A stretch of 64,000 bases of DNA from the NCBI RefSeq assembly GCF_016625195.1, contig NZ_JACVUP010000013.1:62001-126000 (forward strand). The letters run 5' to 3'. Below are positions 45,766 through 56,961 of the stretch, one piece after another. The notes below the pieces were generated by a model, which saw nothing but the letters and a program-made list of their open reading frames with translations, did not search any database and was not told the origin of the DNA. Source of the stretch: Erwinia sp. S63 (GTDB lineage Bacteria > Pseudomonadota > Gammaproteobacteria > Enterobacterales > Enterobacteriaceae). The stretch's first letter is position 1; each line of letters opens with the position of its first letter. The position numbers were made by a program, and so were the translations under genes.

Positions 45766-45793
45766 TAAAAAACCCCGGCAAGCCGGGGTTTTT
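45766..45793. terminator. bidirectional terminator between the binding-protein gene and rpoD
   Basis: AACCCCGGC / GCCGGGGTT with a short loop, A run on the left and T run on the right; it serves both convergent genes. Confidence 0.88.
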
Positions 45794-45807
45794 CGTCTTA
45801 ACGAGGA

Positions 45808-47652
45808 TTAATCGTCAAGGAAGCTACGCAGTACTTCGGAGCGGCTTGGGTGACGCAGCTTACGCAGCGCCTTGGCTTCGATCTGACGAATACGCTCACG
45901 CGTAACGTCAAACTGTTTGCCAACCTCTTCCAGCGTGTGGTCGGTGTTCATATCGATACCGAAACGCATACGCAGGACTTTCGCTTCACGCGCAGTCAGA
46001 CCCGCCAGCACGTCGTGGGTGGCTGAACGCAGGCTTTCTGAGGTAGCAGAATCCAGCGGCAGCTCCAGCGTGGTGTCTTCGATAAAATCGCCAAGATGCG
46101 AATCTTCATCATCACCAATCGGCGTCTCCATAGAGATCGGCTCTTTAGCGATTTTCAGCACTTTGCGGATTTTATCTTCTGGCATCAGCATACGCTCAGC
46201 CAGTTCTTCCGGCGTTGGCTCACGGCCCATCTCTTGCAGCATCTGGCGCGAAATACGGTTGAGCTTGTTGATGGTCTCAATCATATGCACCGGAATACGG
46301 ATGGTACGCGCCTGGTCGGCGATAGAACGGGTGATAGCCTGACGAATCCACCAGGTCGCATAAGTTGAGAACTTATAACCACGACGGTATTCAAACTTAT
46401 CCACCGCTTTCATCAGGCCGATGTTACCTTCCTGAATCAAATCGAGGAACTGCAGACCACGGTTGGTGTATTTCTTCGCGATAGAAATAACCAGACGCAA
46501 GTTTGCTTCAACCATCTCTTTCTTCGCACGACGCGCTTTGGCTTCGCCGATCGACATGCGACGGTTGATGTCTTTAACCTGCTCGATGGTCAGGCCGGTT
46601 TCTTCTTCAATCTGCTGCAGTTTCTGCAGTGAACGCGTCACTTCATCTTCAACTTCCAGCAGCTTCTCAGACCATGGTTTATTCATGGCCAGCGCTGCTT
46701 TGAACCAGCTTGGGCTGGTTTCGTTGCCGGTGAACAGGGTGATGAAGTTCTTTTTCGGCATTTTGCAGATTTCAATACACAGCTTCATGATCAGGCGCTC
46801 TTGCGTACGCACGCGCTCCATCATGACGCGCATACTGTTCACCAGGTAGTCGAATTGCTTCGGCACCAGGCGGAACTGTTTGAACACTTCAGACAGGTTA
46901 TTGATTTCTGCGACGGCATCAGCGTGGCTGCGGCCTTTGGCTTTGATCACGGTACGGGTGGTTTCGTACTGCGTGCGCAGATCGTTGAACTTCTCGCGCG
47001 CCAGTTCTGGATCGATGGAGTTATCATCGTCAGAGCTATCATCGTCGCCATCTTCGTCTTCTTCTTCGTCGTCGTTACGGTCTTCTTCAGACAGTTCAGA
47101 GCCGACGTGAGTCGCCGTTGGCGCGATATCTTCTTCCGCGTTCGGGTCAACAAAGCCAGTGATCAGGTCAGACAGGCGAGATTCGCCCGCTTCCACGCGA
47201 TCGTACTGATCGAGCAGATAGGTAATGGCTTCCGGGTACTCAGCAACAGAGCACTGAACCTGGTTGATACCGTCTTCGATACGCTTGGCGATGTCGATTT
47301 CGCCTTCACGTGTCAGCAGCTCAACGGTACCCATTTCGCGCATGTACATACGCACAGGGTCAGTAGTACGACCAATTTCAGATTCAACGCTAGAGAGTAC
47401 CTGCGCGGCAGCTTCTGCGGCATCTTCGTCAGTATCAGTACTGTTTTCATTCAGCATCAGATCATCGGCATCAGGCGCTTCTTCAACTACCTGAATACCC
47501 ATGTCGTTAATCATCTGGATGATGTCTTCGATCTGATCGGAGTCGACGATATCTTCCGGCAGATGGTCATTGACCTCAGCATAGGTCAGATAGCCCTGCT
47601 CCTTACCACGGGTGACAAGCAGCTTAAGCTGTGACTGCGGGTTTTGCTCCAT
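45808..47652 (-). CDS. rpoD: RNA polymerase sigma-70 factor RpoD
   Basis: Primary sigma factor. The 614-residue protein is near the E. coli length of 613. Region 1.1 is at residues 1-80. An acidic non-conserved insert ([14 protein letters not shown]) lies near residue 200. Region 2 has [30 protein letters not shown], and region 4.2 has [17 protein letters not shown] near the C-terminus. It is the last gene of the rpsU-dnaG-rpoD operon; 269 bp separate it from dnaG, room for RNA processing and an internal promoter. Confidence 0.98.
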   Translation of the reverse strand: MEQNPQSQLKLLVTRGKEQGYLTYAEVNDHLPEDIVDSDQIEDIIQMINDMGIQVVEEAPDADDLMLNENSTDTDEDAAEAAAQVLSSVESEIGRTTDPVRMYMREMGTVELLTREGEIDIAKRIEDGINQVQCSVAEYPEAITYLLDQYDRVEAGESRLSDLITGFVDPNAEEDIAPTATHVGSELSEEDRNDDEEEDEDGDDDSSDDDNSIDPELAREKFNDLRTQYETTRTVIKAKGRSHADAVAEINNLSEVFKQFRLVPKQFDYLVNSMRVMMERVRTQERLIMKLCIEICKMPKKNFITLFTGNETSPSWFKAALAMNKPWSEKLLEVEDEVTRSLQKLQQIEEETGLTIEQVKDINRRMSIGEAKARRAKKEMVEANLRLVISIAKKYTNRGLQFLDLIQEGNIGLMKAVDKFEYRRGYKFSTYATWWIRQAITRSIADQARTIRIPVHMIETINKLNRISRQMLQEMGREPTPEELAERMLMPEDKIRKVLKIAKEPISMETPIGDDEDSHLGDFIEDTTLELPLDSATSESLRSATHDVLAGLTAREAKVLRMRFGIDMNTDHTLEEVGKQFDVTRERIRQIEAKALRKLRHPSRSEVLRSFLDD

Positions 47653-47921
47653 AAGACGGTATCCACACTTCTGTTAATTAGATTGGTGTCGGTCGGCAGC
47701 GAGCCAACTATAACAGTGAAGGCGTTGTTCTTTTGCCGCTGCCTTCAACGCGGCCAGGGTATCGACCCTTCATATATCGGCACTTAAGCCGCTTGAGTTC
47801 TTTCTTTGCGGGCCTGGCTTACTCGCCGACGGCCCTCGTACGGTGCGCTTTAAACCGAACCGAACGATCAAACCAAAACGGCGGCTTTAACAGCCTTCAT
47901 CGTTCTGGTCTGGTAAAAATC

Positions 47922-49667
47922 TTATTTTTTCGCTAATGCCTGGCTTAAGGCCCAGAACTCGCGACGTTCGGCGGCGCTCAGGCCTTCGGTACGGTCGCGT
48001 GCGATAAGCGCTTCAAGGCGCTGTTCAAGGGCTGAGTCATAAAGACTTGCCAGTGAATCCTGGAACACGGCTTCTGCTTCTTCATCCACTATCATGTGGT
48101 TCCAGGTTGCCAGCGTTTCAAGGGGCTGGCTAAATTCTGTCCCGCGATATAACTCTAGTAGCTGTCCGGTCGTCAGGCCAGGATTCTCCGTACAACGACT
48201 GACTATCTCCACAAACAGCGGCAAACCCGCCATTTTTGACTGCTCAAGCCCGTCCAGCGTAGGAACGATGGCGGCAAATTGCGGATTCTGCACCAGTAAC
48301 GCGATCAACACGCGCATGGTGGTGCGCTTCAACGGTGGAGCCGTTGGGGCAGCGCCGCTTTCTGCCAGCTTCGGCATCAGCTTGTCTAACTGGTTATCGT
48401 CAAGAATGCCGAGTTTATTACCCAGATTCTGACGCATATAAATGCGTAACGTTTCACCAGGGATCTGACTAATCAACGGCAGCGCCAGCGTGGCCAGCTT
48501 GGTTTTACCGTCCCGCGTACTCAGATCGACCTGCGGCATCAGGCTGTCGAATAAAAACGTGGAGAGCGGTAAAGCCTGCTCCATCCGCGCTTCAAACGCC
48601 TCTTTGCCTTCTTTACGTACCAGCGTGTCCGGGTCTTCCCCATCCGGCAAAAACATAAAGCGTAGCTGACGACCGTCATTCATGTAAGGCAATGCGGTTT
48701 CCAGTGCACGCCATGCGGCTTCGCGCCCCGCACGGTCGCCGTCGTAACAGCAAATCACCGTGTCGGTAGAACGGAACAGCAGCTGAATGTGTTCAGCGGT
48801 GGTCGAGGTGCCCAGCGAAGCAACGGCATAATCGATGCCAAATTGCGCCAGCGCCACCACGTCCATATAGCCTTCTACAACCAGTAAACGCGCTGGCTGC
48901 GGATGATTCTTTTGCGCTTCATACAGGCCATATAGCTGACGGCCTTTATGGAAAATCGGTGTTTCCGGGGAGTTCAGGTACTTTGGCGTATCATTGCCCA
49001 GTACACGTCCACCAAAACCAATCACGCGTCCACGCTTATCGCGAATCGGGAACATCACACGATCGCGGAACCGATCATAAGTGCGGCCGGAATCGTTACT
49101 GACCAGCATGCCCGCTTCCATTAAGGATTCGCGGTCCTCTTTCTGCTGACCAAAACGTTTCAGCACGTTATCCCAGCCTGCTGGCGCATAACCAATCGCG
49201 AAGTGATCGATCACTTGCTGGCTGAGACCGCGCGTGGCGAGATAATTTTGTGCAGATGTCGCTTGCGGGTTACGCAGGCTTTGCTGATAGAACCCGTCGA
49301 GGCCTTCCAGCAGCTGATACAGGCTTTGACGCTGATGACGTTCCATCGGGCTTGGGCCATTGCCCGCTTCATACGGCACTTCTAAGCCGTGTTGCGTGGC
49401 CAGCTCCTCAACGCTTTCGACGAAATCCAGACGATCGTGATTCATCAGGAAGTCGATGGCGTTACCTTTGGCGCCACAGCCGAAGCAGTAATAGAACTGC
49501 TTCTCACCGCTTACGGTGAAAGAGGGGGTTTTCTCGTTATGAAAAGGACAGCACGCGTGATAGTTCTTACCCTGCTTTTTCAGCTTAACGCGGGCATCGA
49601 TAAGATCCACGATATCCGTGCGGGCAAGTAAGTCATTGATAAATACGCGTGGAATTCGTCCAGCCAT
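47922..49667 (-). CDS. dnaG: DNA primase DnaG
   Basis: Synthesises RNA primers for replication. The 581-residue protein matches the E. coli length. The N-terminal zinc domain has ligands Cys40, His43, Cys61 and Cys64. The TOPRIM catalytic core follows, with VVEGYMDVVAL and CYDGDRAGREAAWRALE. The C-terminal DnaB-helicase-binding domain is the more variable part (from about residue 440). It is the middle gene of the macromolecular-synthesis operon. Confidence 0.98.
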   Translation of the reverse strand: MAGRIPRVFINDLLARTDIVDLIDARVKLKKQGKNYHACCPFHNEKTPSFTVSGEKQFYYCFGCGAKGNAIDFLMNHDRLDFVESVEELATQHGLEVPYEAGNGPSPMERHQRQSLYQLLEGLDGFYQQSLRNPQATSAQNYLATRGLSQQVIDHFAIGYAPAGWDNVLKRFGQQKEDRESLMEAGMLVSNDSGRTYDRFRDRVMFPIRDKRGRVIGFGGRVLGNDTPKYLNSPETPIFHKGRQLYGLYEAQKNHPQPARLLVVEGYMDVVALAQFGIDYAVASLGTSTTAEHIQLLFRSTDTVICCYDGDRAGREAAWRALETALPYMNDGRQLRFMFLPDGEDPDTLVRKEGKEAFEARMEQALPLSTFLFDSLMPQVDLSTRDGKTKLATLALPLISQIPGETLRIYMRQNLGNKLGILDDNQLDKLMPKLAESGAAPTAPPLKRTTMRVLIALLVQNPQFAAIVPTLDGLEQSKMAGLPLFVEIVSRCTENPGLTTGQLLELYRGTEFSQPLETLATWNHMIVDEEAEAVFQDSLASLYDSALEQRLEALIARDRTEGLSAAERREFWALSQALAKK

Positions 49668-49701
49668 AAGCCCCGGTTTTTCAGCTCATAAACGGCAACA
49701 A

Positions 49702-49728
49702 GCCGCGCTTCCTTTCGGAAAGCACGGC
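49702..49728 (-). terminator. attenuator hairpin between rpsU and dnaG
   Basis: Read on the minus strand, GCCGTGCTTTCC pairs with GGAAGCGCGGC around a GAAA-type loop, followed by TTGTTGCCGTTT. In E. coli a partial terminator here makes S21 far more abundant than primase. Confidence 0.7.
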
Positions 49729-49785
49729 CTCTTACTTGACTCTGTCTGCGTTTAACACGCGGCGGAAGCGAACTTCCGAAAGAAA

Positions 49786-50055
<270 letters not shown>

Positions 50056-50279
50056 TTAAAATGGTGCAGCATTTTACTCCAGCCGTAGCTGACTTGTAAA
50101 GCACCATGAACAATTTAGAACCAACAGAGACATATGCCATCGCGGCTGCCGGTTTTTTCAGGCCGTGGAGTATAGCGCACTCTTTGTGCGACAGAAAAAC
50201 ACTTTTTCCTGGCAAAGTCGTCCAGCGTGTGATTCGCCTGTGCTACACTGCGCGCCGCAAGAAGAGGGTGATGAAAGTT

Positions 50280-51293
50280 ATGCGAGTTCTGGGTATTGAA
50301 ACGTCCTGCGATGAAACCGGCATCGCGATTTATGACGATGCGTCCGGTCTGTTGGCGAATCAATTATATAGCCAGGTCAAACTGCACGCCGACTACGGTG
50401 GTGTGGTGCCCGAACTGGCCTCACGTGACCACGTGCGCAAAACCGTTCCGCTGATTCAGGCCGCGCTGAAAGAAGCCGGGCTGGCAGCAAAAGACATTGA
50501 TGCGGTGGCCTATACCGCCGGTCCTGGTCTGGTTGGTGCGCTTTTAGTGGGAGCCACCATCGGCCGTGCGCTGGCGTTCGCGTGGAATGTGCCTGCCGTG
50601 CCAGTCCATCATATGGAAGGCCATCTGCTGGCGCCGATGCTGGAAGACAATCCACCGGAATTCCCGTTTGTGGCATTGCTGGTTTCGGGTGGTCACACGC
50701 AGCTGATCAGCGTCACCGGCATTGGTGAATACACTTTGCTGGGCGAATCGATTGATGATGCGGCCGGCGAAGCCTTCGATAAAACCGCCAAACTGCTCGG
50801 TCTGGATTATCCAGGCGGACCGATGCTGGCGCGCATGGCGCAGCAGGGCATGCCGGGTCGTTTCAAATTCCCGCGCCCGATGACCGACCGTCCAGGGTTG
50901 GATTTCAGCTTCTCGGGTCTGAAAACTTTCGCCGCCAACACCATTCGTGAGCATAACGGCGATGAACAGGCGCGTGCCGATATCGCCCGTGCATTTGAAG
51001 ATGCGGTGGTGGATACGCTGATGATCAAGTGTAAACGCGCGCTGGAGCAGACCGGCTTTAAACGCCTGGTGATTGCCGGTGGTGTGAGCGCCAACCGCAC
51101 GCTGCGTGAGCGCATGGCGGAGATGATGCAGAAGCGCGGTGGTGAGGTGTTTTACGCTCGCCCTGAGTTCTGCACTGATAACGGCGCGATGATTGCCTAC
51201 GCTGGCATGGTGCGGCTGAAAGGCGGTACGCGCGGTGGATTGGGCGTCAGCGTCCGGCCACGTTGGCCACTGGCTGAATTGCCCGCCATCTAA
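50280..51293 (+). CDS. tsaD: tRNA threonylcarbamoyladenosine transferase TsaD
   Basis: Catalytic subunit (with TsaB and TsaE) that transfers threonylcarbamoyl to A37 of ANN-decoding tRNAs. The 337-residue protein equals the E. coli length. It begins [19 protein letters not shown], has the metal-binding HHMEGH motif near residue 110 and the ASKH-fold motifs VSGGHT and GGVSAN. The start at 50280 is by family; an ATG three codons upstream (50271) is the alternative. It is divergent from rpsU as in E. coli. Confidence 0.96.
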   Translation: MRVLGIETSCDETGIAIYDDASGLLANQLYSQVKLHADYGGVVPELASRDHVRKTVPLIQAALKEAGLAAKDIDAVAYTAGPGLVGALLVGATIGRALAFAWNVPAVPVHHMEGHLLAPMLEDNPPEFPFVALLVSGGHTQLISVTGIGEYTLLGESIDDAAGEAFDKTAKLLGLDYPGGPMLARMAQQGMPGRFKFPRPMTDRPGLDFSFSGLKTFAANTIREHNGDEQARADIARAFEDAVVDTLMIKCKRALEQTGFKRLVIAGGVSANRTLRERMAEMMQKRGGEVFYARPEFCTDNGAMIAYAGMVRLKGGTRGGLGVSVRPRWPLAELPAI

Positions 51294-51296
51294 AAC

Positions 51297-51327
51297 GAAA
51301 AAACCGGCATCGCGCCGGTTTTTTTAT
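51297..51327. terminator. bidirectional terminator between tsaD and plsY
   Basis: AACCGGC / GCCGGTT with ATCGC loop, flanked by an A run and a T run, directly after both stop codons. Confidence 0.9.
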
Positions 51328-51923
51328 TTCTTCTTTTTCCGCTTCCAGATCTTATTTTCCTGCCCGCGCCACAGGCGCTGGATGTTGTCGTGATGACGCA
51401 ACAGAATCAAGCAGGAGAGCATCGAAACCGGGAAGGTGAACTGCGGTTTGAACCACCAGACGTAGAACGGGGCGATCAGCGCACTGACAATCGCACCCAG
51501 CGAAGAGTAGCCGCTCAGCAGCACCGTCAGTAGCCAGGTGCCGGTCATCAATCCCGTCAAATCCCAGCCAATGGGCGCAATCGCACCGAACGCAGTTGCT
51601 ACGCCTTTACCGCCACGAAAACGGAAGAACACCGGATAGATATGGCCGAGACAGGCAGCAATCGCGGTTAAGCCGAGATACATCGGCGTGACGTGCAGCA
51701 GATAGGCGATCCATACCGGAATCATCCCTTTAGCGACATCGAAAATCAGTACCGCTGCGGCAGCGGCTTTACCGCCAATACGCAATACGTTGGTCGCACC
51801 AGGGTTGCCGGAGCCAGCAGTACGCGGATCGGGTAAACGCGCGAGTTTACAAACCAGGATCGCACTGGAAATCGAGCCGCAAAGATACGCGAAAATAATC
51901 ATACCAAGCGCGATAGCACTCAT
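51324..51923 (-). CDS. plsY: acyl-phosphate:glycerol-3-phosphate acyltransferase PlsY
   Basis: Inner-membrane enzyme that acylates glycerol-3-phosphate from acyl-phosphate, the first step of phospholipid synthesis. The 199-residue protein has about five helices and the three conserved loops: [17 protein letters not shown] (phosphate-binding) and the C-terminal [13 protein letters not shown]. The start at 51923 (MSAIALGMI) is by family; a longer frame extends 30 codons upstream into the folB promoter region. It is divergent from folB. Confidence 0.95.
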   Translation of the reverse strand: MSAIALGMIIFAYLCGSISSAILVCKLARLPDPRTAGSGNPGATNVLRIGGKAAAAAVLIFDVAKGMIPVWIAYLLHVTPMYLGLTAIAACLGHIYPVFFRFRGGKGVATAFGAIAPIGWDLTGLMTGTWLLTVLLSGYSSLGAIVSALIAPFYVWWFKPQFTFPVSMLSCLILLRHHDNIQRLWRGQENKIWKRKKKK

Positions 51924-52030
51924 AGCTTCGTACCGTTCCTTTTGGGTCGTTTTGTTCTCGATAAGCGTGGATAATACGCACAATCCGCCGGAAGTGGTAT
52001 CCGGCTTAGCCAAAAACAGAGACTGACATC

Positions 52031-52390
52031 ATGGATATCGTATTTATAGAACAACTCACCGTGTTCACCACCATTGGCGTTTACGACTGGGAACAGGGCA
52101 TGCAGCAGAAGCTGGTGCTCGATGTCGAAATGGCGTGGGACAACCGTCGTGCCGCGGTGAGTGACGATGTGAACGACTGTCTGAGCTATGCCGATGTTAC
52201 CGAGGTTATCCTCAATCATTTGCAGGGCCAGCGCTTTGCCCTGGTCGAACGTGTGGCGGAAGAAATTGCCGATCTGTTGATGAATCGTTTCAAAACGCCG
52301 GGTGTGCGCATCAAGGTCGGTAAACCTGGCGCGGTGGCCCAGGCAGCGACCGTTGGCGTGCGCATTGAGCGCGGGACTATTCCTAAATAA
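52031..52390 (+). CDS. folB: dihydroneopterin aldolase FolB
   Basis: Folate-pathway enzyme cleaving 7,8-dihydroneopterin to 6-hydroxymethyl-dihydropterin and glycolaldehyde; it also epimerises. The 119-residue protein has the family start MDIVFIEQLTVFTTIGVYDWEQ, the catalytic GVYDWE glutamate and ERVAEEIADLLM. The C-terminus matches E. coli FolB. It is divergent from plsY and followed by a terminator. Confidence 0.96.
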   Translation: MDIVFIEQLTVFTTIGVYDWEQGMQQKLVLDVEMAWDNRRAAVSDDVNDCLSYADVTEVILNHLQGQRFALVERVAEEIADLLMNRFKTPGVRIKVGKPGAVAQAATVGVRIERGTIPK

Positions 52391-52521
52391 ACCCTCCGTG
52401 ATTGCCATCACAATGAAACCAAACCAAATTATGGTGTGTCTCACTTGAGGCCGTTGCGCTAACGGACGCGAAGTTGCCGATTTTCTTAAGGTTTCCTTCA
52501 GCGTGGCGCAGGCATAATTTT

Positions 52522-52550
52522 AGGCGGTAGCACCTTGCGACCGCCTTTTT
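52522..52550 (+). terminator. terminator after folB
   Basis: AGGCGGT / ACCGCCT stem with an 11-nt loop followed by TTTTT. Confidence 0.8.
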
Positions 52551-52581
52551 ACTGTTTAAAACGGATAGAGGAAAAATTTTG

Positions 52582-53400
52582 ATGGCAGATATTCACCAGC
52601 TTTGGGTTGCTGCAATCCTGGGGGTTGTGGAAGGCCTCACGGAATTCCTGCCGGTCTCTTCTACGGGCCATATGATCATCGTTGGCCATCTGTTGGGCTT
52701 CGAGGGCGATAAAGCTGAAACCTTTGAAGTCGTCATTCAGCTGGGTTCAATTTTAGCGGTAGTGGTGATGTTCTGGCGTCGCCTGTTTGGACTGATTGGT
52801 ATTCACTTCGGTAAAGAGCCGCATGAAGGCACTGGAACCGGGAAACTGACCCTGATTCACATTTTGTTAGGTATGGTTCCGGCGGTGGTGATTGGCTTGC
52901 TGCTGCACGATCAAATCAAAAGCTTGTTTAATCCGATTAACGTGATGTACGCACTGGTCGTCGGCGGCGTGTTGCTGTTGGTGGCTGAGTACTTCAAACC
53001 TAAACAGCCTAAAGCGGTAGGTATCGATGATATCACTTACCGCCAGGCGTTTATGATTGGCTGCTTCCAGTGTCTGGCGCTGTGGCCGGGCTTCTCGCGC
53101 TCGGGTGCCACCATTTCTGGCGGTATGCTGATGGGCGTGAGCCGTTATGCTGCATCGGAGTTCTCGTTCATCCTGGCAGTGCCGATGATGATTGGTGCCA
53201 CAGGATTGGATCTCTACAAGAGCATGGGCTTCCTGACAATGCAGGATTTCCCAATGTTCGCCGTCGGCTTCGTGACCGCCTTTATCGTTGCTCTGCTGGC
53301 GATCAAAGTGTTCCTGGAACTGATTAAACGTATTTCGTTTGTTTCGTTCGCAATCTATCGCTTTATTGTGGCGGCGGCGGTTTACGCCATCTTCATGTAA
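52582..53400 (+). CDS. uppP: undecaprenyl-diphosphatase UppP (BacA)
   Basis: Membrane phosphatase that recycles undecaprenyl diphosphate to the monophosphate carrier for cell-wall synthesis; overexpression gives bacitracin resistance. The 272-residue protein has the two active-site motifs [15 protein letters not shown] (residues 17-31) and [13 protein letters not shown] (near 173-185), within about eight helices. ATG at 52582 follows GAGGAAAA; a TTG one codon upstream is an alternative. Confidence 0.96.
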   Translation: MADIHQLWVAAILGVVEGLTEFLPVSSTGHMIIVGHLLGFEGDKAETFEVVIQLGSILAVVVMFWRRLFGLIGIHFGKEPHEGTGTGKLTLIHILLGMVPAVVIGLLLHDQIKSLFNPINVMYALVVGGVLLLVAEYFKPKQPKAVGIDDITYRQAFMIGCFQCLALWPGFSRSGATISGGMLMGVSRYAASEFSFILAVPMMIGATGLDLYKSMGFLTMQDFPMFAVGFVTAFIVALLAIKVFLELIKRISFVSFAIYRFIVAAAVYAIFM

Positions 53401-53407
53401 GCGCGGC

Positions 53408-53432
53408 GTGCGGCCGGTTATGCTGGCCGCAC
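53408..53432. terminator. hairpin between uppP and cca
   Basis: GTGCGGCC / GGCCGCAC with a 9-nt loop; it overlaps the last codons of cca and lacks a T run. Confidence 0.45.
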
Positions 53433-54650
53433 GTTGATCAACCCATCCTGCACTGCCATCACCCGACGACGCGTCAACTCTTCCCGCACGGCTGGTCCTT
53501 TAAAACCTGCTGCAACCACATCCTTAGTTGGCACCGCCTGAGCCAGTGCAAACGCCTGACGCAGATAATCACCTTGTGGATAAGCCAGGCTTTCCATACC
53601 CGTGCGGCCACGCGCATCGGCTTCGCTGGTCAGTGCCATCTTCTCTACGCGATCGGGCTTGCGCCATGCATCAATGCGATCGAACAGGGCAACCAGTGAT
53701 TCCGCTGACTGACGTTCAATGGTGTGGACGATATCGTGGAATTCGGTGACAATTAGCGCCAGATCGCGCACCTGATTGGGCACGCGCAGCCGCTGGCACA
53801 GCGCTTCGACAATCGGCACACCGGCTAAACCGTGGCCATGGTGGCTCGGCCATTTTTCCGGCGGCGTCAGTGCTTTACCGACATCGTGGAACAGCGTGGC
53901 AAAGCGCACATCCAGCTCCTCTGACAGCGCGGCAGACATCGTCAGCGTCATTAACGCGTGCACGCCGGTATCAATTTCGGGATGCCATTTGATCGGCGCC
54001 GGAATGCCGTAAAGGTTATCCAGCTCCGGGAATAGCACCTGCAACGCGCCGCAGTCACGCAATACCTGAAAATAGACCTGCGGATTACGCGTTAACAGCG
54101 CCTTCTCGGTCTCTTTCCACACGCGCTCGGCGGTCAGATGAGCCAGCTCGCCGCTCTCCGCCATCTCACGCATCAACGCCTGTGTTTCATCAGCCACACG
54201 GAAATTGAGATGGGCAAAGCGAGCAGCAAAACGCGCCACGCGCAGCACGCGCAGCGGATCTTCATTAAAGGCGGCGGAGACATGGCGCAGGGTGCGATTC
54301 GCCAAATCCTGCTGACCGCCGTAAGGGTCGATTAAGCTGCCATCGTCAGCCTGCGCAATGGCATTAATGGTGAGATCGCGGCGCTGCAAATCCTGCTTCA
54401 GCGTCACGTCCGGGGCAAATTGCGTGACGAAACCGGTGTAGCCTTTGCCGCTTTTGCGTTCGGTACGCGCCAGCGCATACTCTTCACGACTGCGCGGATG
54501 CAAAAAAACCGGAAAATCCCGGCCAACCTGCTGATAACCATTTTCCAGCATCGCATCAGGCGTGGCACCAACCACCACCCAATCTCTATCTTTTACCGGC
54601 AAACGCAGTAAGGCATCACGCACTGCGCCACCGACCAGAAACGTCTTCAC
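53418..54650 (-). CDS. cca: multifunctional CCA tRNA nucleotidyltransferase/2'3'-cyclic phosphodiesterase/phosphatase
   Basis: Adds and repairs the 3' CCA of tRNAs. The 410-residue protein has the class II nucleotidyltransferase head ([23 protein letters not shown], residues 6-28) and the [10 protein letters not shown] motif. The HD domain (LFHDVGKAL, about residue 254) has phosphohydrolase activity in E. coli. It converges with uppP and lies next to ygiM, as in E. coli. Confidence 0.96.
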   Translation of the reverse strand: MKTFLVGGAVRDALLRLPVKDRDWVVVGATPDAMLENGYQQVGRDFPVFLHPRSREEYALARTERKSGKGYTGFVTQFAPDVTLKQDLQRRDLTINAIAQADDGSLIDPYGGQQDLANRTLRHVSAAFNEDPLRVLRVARFAARFAHLNFRVADETQALMREMAESGELAHLTAERVWKETEKALLTRNPQVYFQVLRDCGALQVLFPELDNLYGIPAPIKWHPEIDTGVHALMTLTMSAALSEELDVRFATLFHDVGKALTPPEKWPSHHGHGLAGVPIVEALCQRLRVPNQVRDLALIVTEFHDIVHTIERQSAESLVALFDRIDAWRKPDRVEKMALTSEADARGRTGMESLAYPQGDYLRQAFALAQAVPTKDVVAAGFKGPAVREELTRRRVMAVQDGLINVRPA

Positions 54651-54791
54651 TCAACCACTCCAGAGGCAATGTATTCTGCGTGCCGTGCACGCATGTTGCG
54701 TTATTGTTGCATACTTTGGCTAAAAATCGGGCACGCCAAAAGGGGCATCTTACGATCCCCTTGAAGAAAACAACAAATCGACGTGGCGGTT

Positions 54792-55415
54792 TTAGTTCAT
54801 CCAGCGATCGTTTTTCTTGCGGCGCGGCACCATGTGCGGCAGCACCAAACCAAGCAGCAAGCCAACACCCAACACGCCGCCGCCATACATAAACCACTGC
54901 ATGATGATGGTGCGCTGTTTGTCATCCAGCTGGACGTTAGCGGCGCTGACTTTCTTCTGCGCGACAATCAGCTCGTTTTTCAGCTTCTGATTTTCCGCTT
55001 TCAGGCCGTCAATGGTGCCGTCGCTGTTCGCCACTTTGCTCTGCATTTCAGAGGTACGCTGGTTCCAGCTGTTGTCGATGTTCGCCAGCTTGGCGGTAAG
55101 ATCTTTAACCTGTTGCTCGAGTTGCGGCACGCGGGTGCGCAGGCTGGGATCGGCACTCAACTGTGACAGGGGGATCCAGTTGGTTTTCCCTTCGGCATCG
55201 CGAATCTGGCCATATTGGGAATCATTGTTGACCTGCAACAGGGTGACTTCCTCTCCGGCATTCAGCTTGCCAATCAGGCGATATTGATCGCCCGGGCCGC
55301 TGCGTACCCAAGTGGATAATTCATCGGAAATATAACGCTTTTCGTCAGCAGCATGAACAGGAGCGATGGCGCTAAATGCCAGCAAAGAAAGGGCAGCAAG
55401 TGTGATTTTTTTCAT
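54792..55415 (-). CDS. ygiM: SH3-domain membrane protein YgiM (TIGR04211 family)
   Basis: A 207-residue protein with an N-terminal signal sequence (cleavage after VHA), a bacterial SH3 domain (about residues 25-90, RYISDELSTWVRSGPGDQYRLIG), a long coiled coil (about 95-170) and a C-terminal membrane helix (WFMYGGGVLGVGLLLGLVLP) ending in a basic tail. Function is not established; the fold suggests a periplasmic cell-wall contact. It is divergent from ygiF. Confidence 0.92.
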   Translation of the reverse strand: MKKITLAALSLLAFSAIAPVHAADEKRYISDELSTWVRSGPGDQYRLIGKLNAGEEVTLLQVNNDSQYGQIRDAEGKTNWIPLSQLSADPSLRTRVPQLEQQVKDLTAKLANIDNSWNQRTSEMQSKVANSDGTIDGLKAENQKLKNELIVAQKKVSAANVQLDDKQRTIIMQWFMYGGGVLGVGLLLGLVLPHMVPRRKKNDRWMN

Positions 55416-55619
55416 TCGATGTCGTTTTTTCTTAATGGCGTAAAATTACCGGCACAGTCTGGAGACGCTTCTCAAAAATCTGAATGAGAACTATCCTGGT
55501 CTCAATCTGGTGCGAAAAGGGTCGTAAAAGCACAAGAAAGCGGAGACAGCGGGCTTCCGGTGCATTACTCTTCGCCAGATTAAACTCGTAAGTGCCAGCA
55601 GCGTATTGAATAAAAAATT

Positions 55620-56930
55620 ATGACCATCGAAATCGAATTAAAGTTCATTGCCACACCACAAGCCGCCGAAAAACTCGGTGAAACCCTTGCCGCGTGGCCA
55701 CATCAGCACTTCGCCGCGCGCGAGCTGACCAACACCTATTTTGAGACCGATGACAATCAGCTACGTCGTTGGGACATGGGCCTGCGCATCCGCGGTGTCG
55801 ATCAGCGTTATGAGATGACGCTAAAGGCCGCCGGAAAAACCGTGGGCGGCCTGCATCAGCGCCCGGAATATAACGTCGACCTCACTGAGCCAACGCTGGA
55901 TATCGCCCTGCTGCCGGCTGAAATCTGGCCAGAAGGCACCGATATCGCGGCCTTACAGCAGCGCCTGCAACCGATGTTCAGCACCCATTTCCAGCGTGAA
56001 GCCTGGCTGGTGCAGTTTGGTGAGAGTGAAATTGAAGTGGCGTTTGATCGCGGAGACGTTGCCGCAGGTGAATTGAGCGAGCCGCTGTACGAAGTGGAGC
56101 TGGAGCTGAAAAGCGGCCAGCGCGCCGACATGCTGAAGTTCGCTGAAGCCTTGATCACCGCAGGCGGCCTGCGCCTGGGCAGCTTGAGTAAAGCCGCGCG
56201 CGGTTATCAGCTGGCTCAGGGCAATCCTGCCCGTCCACTGCGTGCCTTAGCGCTGCAAAAAACCGGCGCTAAAGCCTCGGTAGAGCAGGGCATGGTCAGC
56301 GCGATGACCGCCGGTCTTAACCAGTGGCAGTACCATGAAGAAGTGTGGCTGCGTGGAAATGCCGATGCCAAAGAAGCGGTGATGGATGCGCTGGAAACCC
56401 TGCGTCAGGCGTTCTCGCTGTTTGGTGCGCTGGTGCCGCGCAAGGCGAGCAGCGATCTGCGTCAGAAGCTGACGCGTCTCGATGAGCTGTTAGCAGATGC
56501 AGAAATTGATGCGGAAACTGCCTGTTTTTCTGCGGTCTCTGTCGAAGCCCAGTTAGCACTTACTCACTGGCTGGTGGAGTCACAATGGCAGAACTGGCTG
56601 GATGATAAGAGCAAAACCAAGCTGCAGGGTTCGTTCAAACGCTTCAGCGATATCATGCTCAGCCGTATTGCTGCCGATCTGCGTGAAACCTTCGTCGATG
56701 TGCAGCTGTTTAACGAATTCCAGGACAAATCCACGCGCCTGAATCGCCAGCTGCTGGCGGTACATCTGCTGGCGGGGGCCTACCCAGCGGAGGAGGTGAG
56801 TGTCTGGTTAGCGGGCTGGCAGGAGCTGCAGCATGCGATTCGCATCCAGCAGGAGCGCGGGTTGATTCAACTGGTTAATCTGGCCATTCGGCCATCGCCG
56901 TTCTGGCTAAATAGCGGAGTGAAGCGCTAA
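55620..56930 (+). CDS. ygiF: inorganic triphosphatase YgiF (CYTH-CHAD)
   Basis: A 436-residue protein with an N-terminal CYTH domain (EIELK catalytic motif at residues 4-8, to about residue 200) that in E. coli hydrolyses inorganic triphosphate. A C-terminal helical CHAD domain (from about residue 220), predicted to bind polyphosphate, follows. It is 31 bp upstream of glnE and probably cotranscribed with it, as in E. coli. Confidence 0.95.
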   Translation: MTIEIELKFIATPQAAEKLGETLAAWPHQHFAARELTNTYFETDDNQLRRWDMGLRIRGVDQRYEMTLKAAGKTVGGLHQRPEYNVDLTEPTLDIALLPAEIWPEGTDIAALQQRLQPMFSTHFQREAWLVQFGESEIEVAFDRGDVAAGELSEPLYEVELELKSGQRADMLKFAEALITAGGLRLGSLSKAARGYQLAQGNPARPLRALALQKTGAKASVEQGMVSAMTAGLNQWQYHEEVWLRGNADAKEAVMDALETLRQAFSLFGALVPRKASSDLRQKLTRLDELLADAEIDAETACFSAVSVEAQLALTHWLVESQWQNWLDDKSKTKLQGSFKRFSDIMLSRIAADLRETFVDVQLFNEFQDKSTRLNRQLLAVHLLAGAYPAEEVSVWLAGWQELQHAIRIQQERGLIQLVNLAIRPSPFWLNSGVKR

Positions 56931-56961
56931 GTCGGACGCACAATCGAATCAGGGAGGGAAG

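Noticed and set aside
46801-47634. 277-codon frame opposite rpoD
   Set aside because: It is an antisense shadow of a certain core gene, caused by its codon usage; no ribosome site or family similarity.
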